From DTYU01 sp040757355 (GTDB lineage: Bacteria; Bacillota; Desulfotomaculia; Desulfotomaculales; Ammonificaceae): a DNA stretch of 64,000 nt. This document shows positions 15,149 to 22,653 of the stretch, piece by piece. The DNA lies in contig JBFLWY010000010.1 of NCBI GenBank assembly GCA_040757355.1, positions 1 to 64,000 of the forward strand, given 5' to 3'. The notes under the pieces were generated by a model that saw only the letters and a program-made list of their open reading frames with translations, was not told the origin of the DNA and searched no databases. A program made the position numbers and the translations under genes. Every line of letters begins with the position of its first letter. Within the stretch, counting starts at the first letter, position 1.

Positions 15149-16201
15149 TTAGCCGGCGTTCCGGTAGATTACGCTGATGGTCCCCGGCTTGCCGCCGGTG
15201 GCTGTACCGATTACGGCGGCGGTGGAAACCCGGTGCTCTTCAAGGGCACCAAGGAGCCGGTCAAGCCGGTCCTGAGGAACGGCAATGAGCAGCCCTCCCG
15301 ACGTTTGCGGGTCGTGCAGCAAGTCCTGCAAAACCTGGGGTACACCGGGGTCAAAACTCACATGCGGTGCGACATAGTCACGGTTGGAATAAGCCCCCGC
15401 CGGGATTAGTCCCACAGCCGCCGAGTCCGTAGCGGCAGGCAGGAGCGGCAGTGCTCCTGCATCGATAGTAAATTGGACCTTGCTGGCACGGGCCATCTCC
15501 AAAGCATGACCAAGCAGCCCGAAACCGGTTATGTCGGTACAAGCGCTCACTCCTACCTCCTGCATCGCTTCCGCGGCGCTGCGGTTCAAGGTAGCCATTT
15601 CCCGGGATGCTTCCGCAACAACTTCCGGCGGCGCAAGGTCGGCCTTCATAGCTGTTGCTATGATCCCGGTGCCCAAACGTTTTGTCAGTACAAGAAAATC
15701 CCCCTTGCGAACGCCGCGGTTTGTGATGAGTTTTCCGGGGTGCACCACCCCGGTGACCGCCAGCCCGTACTTCGGCTCCTTATCCTCGACGCTGTGCCCG
15801 CCTACAAGCAATGCACCCGCCTCTTTAATCTTGTCTGCGCCGCCCAGGAGAATTTTTTCGAGTGTTTCAAGGTCTCCGCAGGCAGTAGGATAGCAGATGA
15901 TGTTCAACGCGGTGAGCGGGCGGCCGCCCATCGCGTAAACATCACTGAACGCGTTGGCTGCTGCTATCTGACCGTAAAGGTAGGGGTCGTCCACCACCGG
16001 GGTGAAAAAGTCAACCGTTTGAATCAAGGCCGTATCTTCGGTCATAAGATAAACCCCGGCATCGTCCGCGGTCTCGATCCCTACCAGCAGGCGTTCATCG
16101 GCTGCGACCGGGATTTTACACAACACCTGGGCCAGCGTCCCGGGCCCGATCTTGGCCGCTCACCCCGAACTGGTGGTCATCGCCGTTAATTTCCGGTGCA
16201 C
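15149..16201 (-). CDS. selD: Selenophosphate synthase, selenocysteine-containing (UGA read-through)
   Basis: Makes selenophosphate from selenide and ATP, the selenium donor for selenocysteine. A conventional reading starts at 16126 and lacks the catalytic N-terminus. Reading on upstream in frame through a single TGA (16160-16162) restores it: GTG start at 16199-16201, LTAMTTSSG, then Sec, then AAKIGPGTLAQVL. This is where other SelD proteins have Cys or Sec followed by K. Total 350 residues with Sec at position 14. Downstream motifs (DDAGVY, TVDFFTPVVDDP, AANAFSDVYAMGG, GGHS) fit SelD. GAGGAGGAGG lies 13 nt before the GTG. A SECIS-like hairpin follows the UGA. Confidence 0.9.
16130..16157 (-). 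promoter_or_regulatory. Candidate bacterial SECIS hairpin in selD
   Basis: Two nt after the in-frame UGA, the mRNA can form GGCCA (16157-16153) with TGGCC (16134-16130) around an 18-nt interior containing GGGCCC. Bacterial SECIS elements lie directly downstream of the Sec codon in this way and bind SelB. Confidence 0.6.
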
Positions 16202-16469
16202 TATCTTCTTAAAACCTCCTCCTCATTCACCCTTCATAAACACGCCTTTCGCTGCGCTCAGGCATAAAACGCTATAAGAATCCGTGTTCATCCGTAGTTT
16301 ATTCCCTTTCTCCGTATCTTGCTCTTTAACGTAGAACGTAGAACGTCGCACGTAGAACGATTTTCACCCTTTACCTTCACCCTTCTCCCTGCTTTAGATT
16401 CGCTTATGGAGTGCCGAAATCCTTGTAAGGGTTAAGTTTATCATACACTATTGAAATGAAATATAATTC

Positions 16470-16499
16470 TTGATGTGCAGCATTGGGTTAGCATATAAT
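16470..16499 (+). promoter_or_regulatory. Probable sigma-A promoter upstream of lonB
   Basis: TTGATG (16470-16475), 18-bp spacer, perfect TATAAT (16494-16499). It lies about 150 nt upstream of the protease start. The rest of the 447-nt selD-lonB gap (16202-16469) holds AACGTAGAACGTAGAACG repeats near 16337 and no supported gene. Confidence 0.55.
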
Positions 16500-16513
16500 C
16501 GCAATTAACACAG

Positions 16514-16573
16514 CAAGAGCCGGTAAACTCTGCTTAGGGTTGAGCTGTTTTCAGAGCAGTTTCCGGCTCTCGC
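16514..16573 (+). promoter_or_regulatory. Long hairpin in the lonB leader
   Basis: GCAAGAGCCGGTAAACTCTGC pairs imperfectly with GAGCAGTTTCCGGCTCTCGC around a loop of about 20 nt. It lies between the promoter at 16470 and the lonB start and is not followed by a T-run. This suggests a leader structure or operator rather than a terminator. Confidence 0.5.
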
Positions 16574-16648
16574 GGTGAAGCACCGATTCAGCGCCGGCAG
16601 CCGGTAGCCGATTGTCTCTATCTGAACGTTGCGAAAGGAGTGTGCGAA

Positions 16649-19075
16649 TTGGTACAGCGTGCTGCGGCAGAACAGGTTCGCGCTGTATGCACCCTGCAGG
16701 AACTCGGGTGTGCACATACCGACGAACTCTCCCCGCTCGATACGATTATTGGGCAGGAACGGGCGGTGCGTGCGCTCGAGTTTGGACTGGAGATTGACGA
16801 CAGAGGGTTTAACATCTTTGTCGCCGGTCTTCCGGGCACAGGGAAAAATACCGCCGTACAAAGTTTCCTGGAGAATTTGGCGAAAACGAAGCCCACCCCG
16901 CCGGACTGGTGCTATGTCTATAATTTTAAGGAGCCGAACAATCCCCGTACGATCAAATTGCCTCCGGGTAAGGGAGTAGAATTCGCCCGCGACATGAAGG
17001 AGTTTATTGCGACGGCGCGGCGGGAGATCCCGCGGGCTTTTGAGAGCGAGGAATATGTTAAAAAGCGGGAAGAAACGGTGGAAGCCTTCAACGCAGAACG
17101 CAGCAGACTTTTCGCTGAACTCAACCAGCGTGCTACCGAAGCCGGCTTTATGATTCAACCGACACCGACCGGACTGTACATTATCCCGTTAATTGACGGA
17201 GAACCGGTTAAGGACAAAGATTTTGCGGCCTTACCTGCCGAGCAGCAGCGGGAAATCATCCACCGGCGGGAGCAACTGGAGGAGGATGTCGCCGGAACAT
17301 TCAGGGAAGTGCAGAATATCGAGCGTAAGGTCCACCAGGCCGTGCGGGACCTTGACAAACAGGTGGCAAGTTTCGTTCTCGGGCACCTGGTGAAAGAGTT
17401 AACCGAAAAATACGCTGTTATTGAGGCTGTCTCGTCTCATCTGGTGGCTGTTCAGGAAGACATGATAGATAACCTTGGCATCTTCCGCGGCCAGGAGTCG
17501 GAAAAGCATACCCCGCCATGGATAAAAGAAGATCCCTTCCGCCGGTATGAAGTGAACGTCTTCGTGGATAACAGTAAGGCCAAGGGAGCACCGGTTGTTA
17601 TGGAGTATAACCCCACCTATAACAACCTGATCGGCCGGATCGAAAAAGAGGCGGTTTTCGGCGCGTTGATCACGGACTTCACCATGATCCGTGCGGGCTC
17701 ACTCCACAAGGCCAACGGTGGCTATCTCGTCATCCCGGTCGAGGAAGTCCTGCGCAATTACTTTTCCTGGGACGGCCTCAAACGCGCGCTTCGCGAACGC
17801 CAGGTGGTGATCGAGGATGCAAGCGAGCGGCTGGGCTTCTTTAGTACCAAAACCCTCCAGCCGGAACCGATAGAACTCAAACTCAAAGTCATCCTTTTAG
17901 GAGATCCCTTGCTGTATTATCTTCTTTATCACTACGATCCCGATTTTCAAGAGCTGTTCAAAGTAAAGGCCGAGTTTGGTACACGGATGGACCGGACGCC
18001 GGAAAATGTCCGGAAGTACGCCGCCTTTTTATCAATGCTCTGCGAGAAAGAACAACTACTGCACCTCGATGCTTCTGCGGTGGCTAAACTGGTGGAATAC
18101 GGATCAAGGCTCGCGGAGGATCAGACCAAGCTGGCCACCCGTTTTTCTGAGATAGCGGACGTGGTACGGGAGGCCTGCTACTACGCGGCGAAGGAAGGTA
18201 TGTCTTACGCTTCGGAGGCGCACGTCCGCCGGGCCGTTGATGAGCGCTTCTACCGCTCGAACCTTATCCAGGAGCGGATTCAAGAGATGGTCGTTCGCGG
18301 GACGATAATGATTGACACGACCGGTGAAAAGGTTGGGCAGGTCAACGGCCTTTCTGTTCTCAACCTGGGCGACATAAGTTTCGGAAAGCCGCAGCGGATT
18401 ACGGTAACTGTTGCCGCGGGGAAGGAAGGTGTCATCGATATTGAACGGGAGGCAAAGCTTGGCGGGCGGATCCACACCAAAGGGGTCCTGATTTTGAACG
18501 GTTATCTTACTGAAAAATACGCCGCCGAGGCGCCGCTCACCCTTGCAGCCAGACTGGTCTTCGAACAGAGTTACGAGGGGATCGAGGGAGACAGCGCTTC
18601 GAGCACCGAGCTGTACGCGATTCTTTCCGCGCTTTCCGGCGCCCCGATCAAGCAGGGTCTGGCAGTTACGGGTTCGATTAACCAAAAGGGAGAAGTCCAG
18701 GCCATCGGCGGGGTGAACGAAAAGATCGAAGGCTTCTTCGACGTGTGCAAGGCCAAAGGTTTGACCGGAGATCAAGGCGTGCTTGTTCCAGAGGCCAACA
18801 GGGATAACCTGATGCTCCGGGAAGACGTGGTAGAAGCGGTAAGGGAGGGGCGCTTTCACATATACTTTGTCCGCATGGTGGACGAAGGGATTGAAATACT
18901 TACGGGGATCCCGGCGGGAGAACGCGGGCTGGACGGAGCGTTTCCCGAAGATACCATCCACGGCCGGGTTGCGGCGCGCCTGAAAGAGATGGCGGCCAAG
19001 CTGCGGGCGGAAAAAGATGAAAAGGCCGGCCCGAAAAATGACAGTACTAGCTGTACAGCGGATTGCCCTTGCTGA
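16649..19075 (+). CDS. lonB: Lon-like ATP-dependent protease (LonB / AAA_32 type)
   Basis: Cytoplasmic ATP-dependent serine-lysine protease, a subtype with a large insertion in the AAA domain. The 808-residue protein has Walker A GLPGTGKN at about 60-67, a long helical insertion, then the Lon protease domain with the catalytic dyad Ser649 (EGDSASS) and Lys692 (GVNEKIEGF). Start TTG 16649 is chosen because AAAGGAG (16634-16640) lies 8 nt before it; GTG 16640 would overlap that site. The short C-terminal tail ends in CTADCPC. The following gene overlaps it by up to 59 nt. Confidence 0.92.
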   Translation: MVQRAAAEQVRAVCTLQELGCAHTDELSPLDTIIGQERAVRALEFGLEIDDRGFNIFVAGLPGTGKNTAVQSFLENLAKTKPTPPDWCYVYNFKEPNNPRTIKLPPGKGVEFARDMKEFIATARREIPRAFESEEYVKKREETVEAFNAERSRLFAELNQRATEAGFMIQPTPTGLYIIPLIDGEPVKDKDFAALPAEQQREIIHRREQLEEDVAGTFREVQNIERKVHQAVRDLDKQVASFVLGHLVKELTEKYAVIEAVSSHLVAVQEDMIDNLGIFRGQESEKHTPPWIKEDPFRRYEVNVFVDNSKAKGAPVVMEYNPTYNNLIGRIEKEAVFGALITDFTMIRAGSLHKANGGYLVIPVEEVLRNYFSWDGLKRALRERQVVIEDASERLGFFSTKTLQPEPIELKLKVILLGDPLLYYLLYHYDPDFQELFKVKAEFGTRMDRTPENVRKYAAFLSMLCEKEQLLHLDASAVAKLVEYGSRLAEDQTKLATRFSEIADVVREACYYAAKEGMSYASEAHVRRAVDERFYRSNLIQERIQEMVVRGTIMIDTTGEKVGQVNGLSVLNLGDISFGKPQRITVTVAAGKEGVIDIEREAKLGGRIHTKGVLILNGYLTEKYAAEAPLTLAARLVFEQSYEGIEGDSASSTELYAILSALSGAPIKQGLAVTGSINQKGEVQAIGGVNEKIEGFFDVCKAKGLTGDQGVLVPEANRDNLMLREDVVEAVREGRFHIYFVRMVDEGIEILTGIPAGERGLDGAFPEDTIHGRVAARLKEMAAKLRAEKDEKAGPKNDSTSCTADCPC

Positions 19076-19538
19076 CGGCATATTCACTGCCCTCTGGAGC
19101 ACACGGGGACTGTTACAGCTTGCGTTTCCCGGCATAATCAGTATACCGGAGCGGGTGGCGATGGATACCTGCCCGCAGGAAGGATCTGCCCTCGCGGGCT
19201 GGCAGCAGTTATTGGCGGAATTGCTTGCGGCCTATTTTTCCGGGGCAGCCGTAGACTTTTCTCCCGTCCCGGTAGATTTTGAGGGCTACACACCGTTTCA
19301 GCGGCGGGTTTTAAGCGTTGTACGAGAGGTCCCGTACGGTGAGGCGACCACTTACGGCCAGGTTGCAAGAAGAATTGACCAACCGCGCGCCGCACGCGCC
19401 GTCGGGCAGGTGATGAAACGGAACCGCACCATTCTGGTTATACCCTGTCACCGGGTGCTCGGTCAAGGCGGACTCGGGGGGTTTTCCTGCGGGCTTTCCT
19501 TGAAAAAGCGGCTGCTGCGGCTGGAAGGGCTTTTGTAA
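19017..19538 (+). CDS. ogt: Methylated-DNA--[protein]-cysteine S-methyltransferase
   Basis: Suicidal repair protein that removes alkyl groups from O6-alkylguanine. The protein has up to 173 residues. Its C-terminal domain has TPFQRRVLSVVREVPYGEATTY, the DNA-binding helix (ARAVGQVMKRN) and the active-site PCHRV near residue 145. ATG 19017 and ATG 19038 are both possible; neither has a strong ribosome-binding site, as expected when translation is coupled to the overlapping lonB. A strong terminator follows at 19571. Confidence 0.93.
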   Translation: MKRPARKMTVLAVQRIALADGIFTALWSTRGLLQLAFPGIISIPERVAMDTCPQEGSALAGWQQLLAELLAAYFSGAAVDFSPVPVDFEGYTPFQRRVLSVVREVPYGEATTYGQVARRIDQPRAARAVGQVMKRNRTILVIPCHRVLGQGGLGGFSCGLSLKKRLLRLEGLL

Positions 19539-19570
19539 TTACGCCGGCAGGGCTCCCTCAGGATAACGGC

Positions 19571-19602
19571 ACCGGCGCAAAAAGGCTTTTGCGCCGGTTT
19601 TG
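19571..19602 (+). terminator. Intrinsic terminator after ogt
   Basis: Perfect 12-bp stem ACCGGCGCAAAA / TTTTGCGCCGGT with a 4-nt loop, followed by TTTTG. The next promoter begins two bases later. Confidence 0.85.
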
Positions 19603-19603
19603 C

Positions 19604-19631
19604 TTGACACGGCGGCTTTTTATGGTACAAT
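19604..19631 (+). promoter_or_regulatory. Sigma-A promoter of the rplU-rpmA operon
   Basis: TTGACA (19604-19609), 16-bp spacer, TACAAT (19626-19631). The transcript would have a leader of about 95 nt before rplU, a place where Firmicutes often carry an L21 autoregulatory leader; I do not resolve its structure. Confidence 0.75.
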
Positions 19632-19731
19632 AGAATTCGGTTTAATTCCACCGCACGGAACGGGTATTCAAGCGGGTCTCGCCCCACCCTTTTTCCGGCG
19701 TGTCCCCAAAATTACGGAGGAGGAGATTGGA

Positions 19732-20040
19732 TTGTACGCGGTTATCGAGACGGGCGGCAAGCAGTACCGGGTTGTGGAAGGGCAGAGGCTTAAAATAGAG
19801 AAACTCGATGTAGGGGTAGGAGAAAAGGTTAACCCGCGGGTGCTTATGGTAGCACGGGACGGCGAGGTCACGGTCGGAACGCCGGAGCTTGACGGCGCAA
19901 AGGTTGATCTGAAGGTGCTCCGGCACGGCCGCGGGAAAAAGATTATCGTTTTTAAGTATAAGCCAAAGAAGAATTACCGTCGCAAACAAGGCCACCGGCA
20001 GGCTTTCACCGAGGTGCTGGTGGAGAAGATAGAGATTTAG
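19732..20040 (+). CDS. rplU: 50S ribosomal protein L21
   Basis: Large-subunit ribosomal protein. The 102-residue protein starts MYAVIETGGKQYRVVEGQ and contains KKIIVFKYKPKKNYRRKQGH, both diagnostic. It starts at TTG 19732 behind GGAGGAGGAG (19717-19726). It is first in the operon with rpmA, 11 nt upstream. Confidence 0.97.
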   Translation: MYAVIETGGKQYRVVEGQRLKIEKLDVGVGEKVNPRVLMVARDGEVTVGTPELDGAKVDLKVLRHGRGKKIIVFKYKPKKNYRRKQGHRQAFTEVLVEKIEI

Positions 20041-20051
20041 GAGGTGTTTTC

Positions 20052-20315
20052 ATGGCTCATAAAAAGGGTGTAGGCAGTTCGCGTAACGGGCGCGACTCGA
20101 CCTCAAAGCGCTTGGGCGTTAAGCGTTCTGACGGTCAGTATGTATCCGCTGGTTCCATAATTGTCCGACAGCGGGGAACACGTGTCCACCCCGGGCGGAA
20201 CGTCGGCAAGGGCGGGGACGATACCCTGTTCGCGCTTGCAGACGGTCACGTACGTTTTCACTCCCGCGGCGGCGAGAGAAAGTTCGTCAGCGTGGTCCCG
20301 GCAATTACCGGTTAA
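20052..20315 (+). CDS. rpmA: 50S ribosomal protein L27
   Basis: Large-subunit protein reaching the peptidyl-transferase centre. The 87-residue protein begins MAHKKGVGSSRNGRDSTSKR. It lacks the short N-terminal extension ending in FA that many Firmicutes cleave with the Prp protease. Consistently, no prp (ysxB) gene lies between rplU and rpmA. GGAGGTG precedes the ATG. Confidence 0.97.
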   Translation: MAHKKGVGSSRNGRDSTSKRLGVKRSDGQYVSAGSIIVRQRGTRVHPGRNVGKGGDDTLFALADGHVRFHSRGGERKFVSVVPAITG

Positions 20316-20375
20316 GTCAAGGTTTCGGGTATAAGGCGGGAATCCGTAATCGGGTTCCCGCCCTTTCTTTTCCCG

Positions 20376-20425
20376 CCGAAAAAGGGGACAGTCAAAAAAG
20401 GGGACAGGCTACTTTTTCCGGTTGG
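20376..20425 (+). repeat. AAAAAGGGGACAG direct repeat
   Basis: Two direct copies of AAAAAGGGGACAG(T/G)C (20378 and 20393) followed by TACTTTTTCCGG, which can pair back with CCGAAAAAG. This short palindromic repeat resembles REP-type sequences common in many genomes. It lies between rpmA and apgM. Confidence 0.6.
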
Positions 20426-20519
20426 GTTGTTGCATTCTAATTATCAAATGGAATCTATTCCTGTTTTACGGGAGGGTTTCTTTGTTATAATTACAAAAAA
20501 CCTTTCTAAGGATATGAAA

Positions 20520-21743
20520 ATGAAGTACGCGGTAATTTTAGCGGATGGGATGGCTGATTACCCGGTTGCAGAACTCGGTGGGAAGACGCCGCTTGCGTAC
20601 GCGCATACCCCTCATATGGACGGTTTGGCAAGCTTGGGCATGGCGGGTATGGTGCAGACCGTACCGGAGGGTTTCCCGCCGGGAAGCGACGTAGCAAACC
20701 TTTCGGTACTTGGTTATGACCCCCGGGAGTGCTACACCGGCCGGGCGCCGCTTGAAGCGGCCAGCATGGGGGTGGAGCTTGGCCCCGAGGACGTTGCCTT
20801 CCGGTGCAACCTGGTCACCCTTTCGCAGGACGAACCTTACCATGCCAAGAAAATGCTGGATTACAGTGCCGGGGAGATTTCTTCCGAAGAAGCCAGGGAG
20901 ATTATCGCCGCAGTCCATAAACGTTTGGGAAGCGACATGCTGACCTTCTATCCCGGCGTAAGCTATCGCCACCTCATGGTCTGGCGCGGCGGGCCGGCAG
21001 GTACGGTGCTCACTCCGCCTCACGATATCACCGGGCGGGTGATCGGCGAGTACCTGCCGCAAGGGGAGGGTGCCGAACCTTTGCTAACGCTGATGGAGGA
21101 AAGCGTCCGTTTTCTGCCCGAGGAACCGGTAAACCGGAGGCGGGAGTCGGAGGGGGAAAATCCCGCTAATTCCGTCTGGTTCTGGGGGCAGGGCCGCCGG
21201 CCGCAGCTCGCGCCTTTTAAGCACAGGTTCGGGCTTGCTGGGAGTGTTGTTGCAGCAGTCGACCTCATCCGGGGGATTGGAAGACTTGCGGGGATGCGGG
21301 TACCGGAAGTCCCCGGGGCTACCGGCAACATCCACACGAACTATCAGGGCAAGGCACGGGCGGCGCTGGCGGAACTGGCGAACGGACAGGACTTCGTCTT
21401 CATTCACGTTGAGGCCGCTGACGAAGCCGGGCACCAGGGGGATTTGCATGCCAAGGTGCGGGCGATCGAGGAGATTGACGCCAAGGTGGTGGGGGAAGTT
21501 CTCCGGGGCCTGAATGACAGCCACCCGGACTGGCGGGTCATGGTGCTCCCGGACCACCCGACCCCGCTTATCATCCGGACGCACACCGCGGAGCCGGTCC
21601 CCTTTGTTGTCAGGGACAGCAAGACGTCGGCCGGCGCAGGAAAAGGATTTACTGAAGAGGCGGCACAGAATACCGGTTTATTCTTCACCGAGGGATGGGA
21701 GCTGCTCCCCTATTTTCTCGGGATACGGCACGGCGGCAGGTAG
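20520..21743 (+). CDS. apgM: Cofactor-independent phosphoglycerate mutase (archaeal type, ApgM)
   Basis: Interconverts 3- and 2-phosphoglycerate without 2,3-bisphosphoglycerate; alkaline-phosphatase superfamily. The 407-residue protein starts MKYAVILADGMADYPVAELG, has the metal-site DG and the SDVANLSVLGYDP stretch with catalytic serine, and later HVEAADEAGHQGD and LPDHPTP metal ligands. ATG 20520 lies 8-9 nt behind AAGGA. A TATAAT at 20486-20491 may be its -10 element but no clear -35 is seen. It is an insertion between rpmA and spo0B relative to the Bacillus order. Confidence 0.92.
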   Translation: MKYAVILADGMADYPVAELGGKTPLAYAHTPHMDGLASLGMAGMVQTVPEGFPPGSDVANLSVLGYDPRECYTGRAPLEAASMGVELGPEDVAFRCNLVTLSQDEPYHAKKMLDYSAGEISSEEAREIIAAVHKRLGSDMLTFYPGVSYRHLMVWRGGPAGTVLTPPHDITGRVIGEYLPQGEGAEPLLTLMEESVRFLPEEPVNRRRESEGENPANSVWFWGQGRRPQLAPFKHRFGLAGSVVAAVDLIRGIGRLAGMRVPEVPGATGNIHTNYQGKARAALAELANGQDFVFIHVEAADEAGHQGDLHAKVRAIEEIDAKVVGEVLRGLNDSHPDWRVMVLPDHPTPLIIRTHTAEPVPFVVRDSKTSAGAGKGFTEEAAQNTGLFFTEGWELLPYFLGIRHGGR

Positions 21744-21878
21744 TGCTGCATCAGAGAAGACCGGGGGAGCAGGCGGTAGTGGGAACCGGATACCGGTGGT
21801 CACCGGCCGTATCTGTTTGTTAGCAGCGCAGGTACGGAGCTTTAAATGGCCTCCTTTTTTTGTTATCATAGTAAAAAC

Positions 21879-22060
21879 GTAACTACATCAGCCTGTCACA
21901 TCACACTTACGGAACGCTAGGCTATCGCTGGGCAGAGCGCGGAAGCCGCGAGGGACGAACCGGAGCCAAGCACTCAGATTGCTATGAAAGCGTAGTTTCG
22001 CGGGGCCGGCAAATATGTGTTTAGCTTTAGCCGCGTCCCGCGGGGCGCCTGAATAGTTAT
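21879..22060 (+). mobile_element. IS66-like MITE (182 bp) with 8-bp target duplication
   Basis: Starts GTAACTACATCAGCCTG and ends with the inverted GCGCCTGAATAGTTAT. It is flanked by perfect 8-bp direct repeats GTAAAAAC (21871-21878 and 22061-22068). The right arm (CGCGTCCCGCGGGGCGCCTG) is homologous, inverted, to the left arm at 3249-3276. It has no coding capacity and ends about 17 bp before the spo0B ribosome-binding region. Confidence 0.75.
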
Positions 22061-22085
22061 GTAAAAACAACCGCGGGTGGGGTGT

Positions 22086-22643
22086 ATGGAAGCAGAAGAA
22101 GCCCTAAAAGTTTTGCGGGCGCAGTACCACGACTTTCTGAATAATCTGCAGATAATTTCCGGCCTGATAGAACTTGGCCGCCTGGAAAAAGCAAGAGATT
22201 ATGTGCGCCGGGCCGCGGATGAGTTTATTGCCAGGGGGAAAGTGGCTAAAATGGGCCTCCCGTCGTTGGCGTGGGCGCTCATCCAGCTTCAGGCGGAAGG
22301 TGTTGCCGCGGGGGTAAGGGTTACCTGTAATTTGGAGCAGGCGGGGGGTCCGGTTGGAGTGCACGCAAAAGATCCTTCACAGCCTGCAGCCGCTCCGGCC
22401 GGGCATTGGGAGACAGGATTGGGTAAACTGCATAAAGAAATGATTGTGCAGGCCTCCGGTAATGGAAAAGATAAGTTTCTTCACATAACCGGGAAAAACG
22501 TTCCCGAAGGTTATGTTATGGCATACAGCGGTGATTTCGCGTGGGCAGACATTATTGCGGCAGTGGCAGGAAGCGCTGCCGCTTACGGGATAGAGCTCAC
22601 CCTTTCGGGGGAAAAAGAAGTCAAGGTTTTTTTAAAACCCTAA
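22086..22643 (+). CDS. spo0B: Spo0B-type phosphorelay phosphotransferase
   Basis: Likely passes phosphate from Spo0F to Spo0A in sporulation. The 185-residue protein opens with a helical-hairpin phosphotransfer domain whose HDFLNNLQIISGLIELG motif contains the phospho-accepting histidine (about residue 19). The C-terminal half is weakly conserved. Position immediately before obg, after rplU-rpmA, matches Bacillus. ATG 22086 follows GGGTGGGG. A MITE sits just upstream and could affect expression. Confidence 0.85.
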   Translation: MEAEEALKVLRAQYHDFLNNLQIISGLIELGRLEKARDYVRRAADEFIARGKVAKMGLPSLAWALIQLQAEGVAAGVRVTCNLEQAGGPVGVHAKDPSQPAAAPAGHWETGLGKLHKEMIVQASGNGKDKFLHITGKNVPEGYVMAYSGDFAWADIIAAVAGSAAAYGIELTLSGEKEVKVFLKP

Positions 22644-22653
22644 TAAACCAAAT

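Noticed and set aside
16505..17158. Minus-strand gene between selD and lonB
   Set aside because: It runs through the leader hairpin and antisense to the lonB start; no family resemblance.
18104..19135. Long minus-strand open frame opposite lonB and ogt
   Set aside because: It lies wholly antisense to two well-supported genes and has no recognisable domain.
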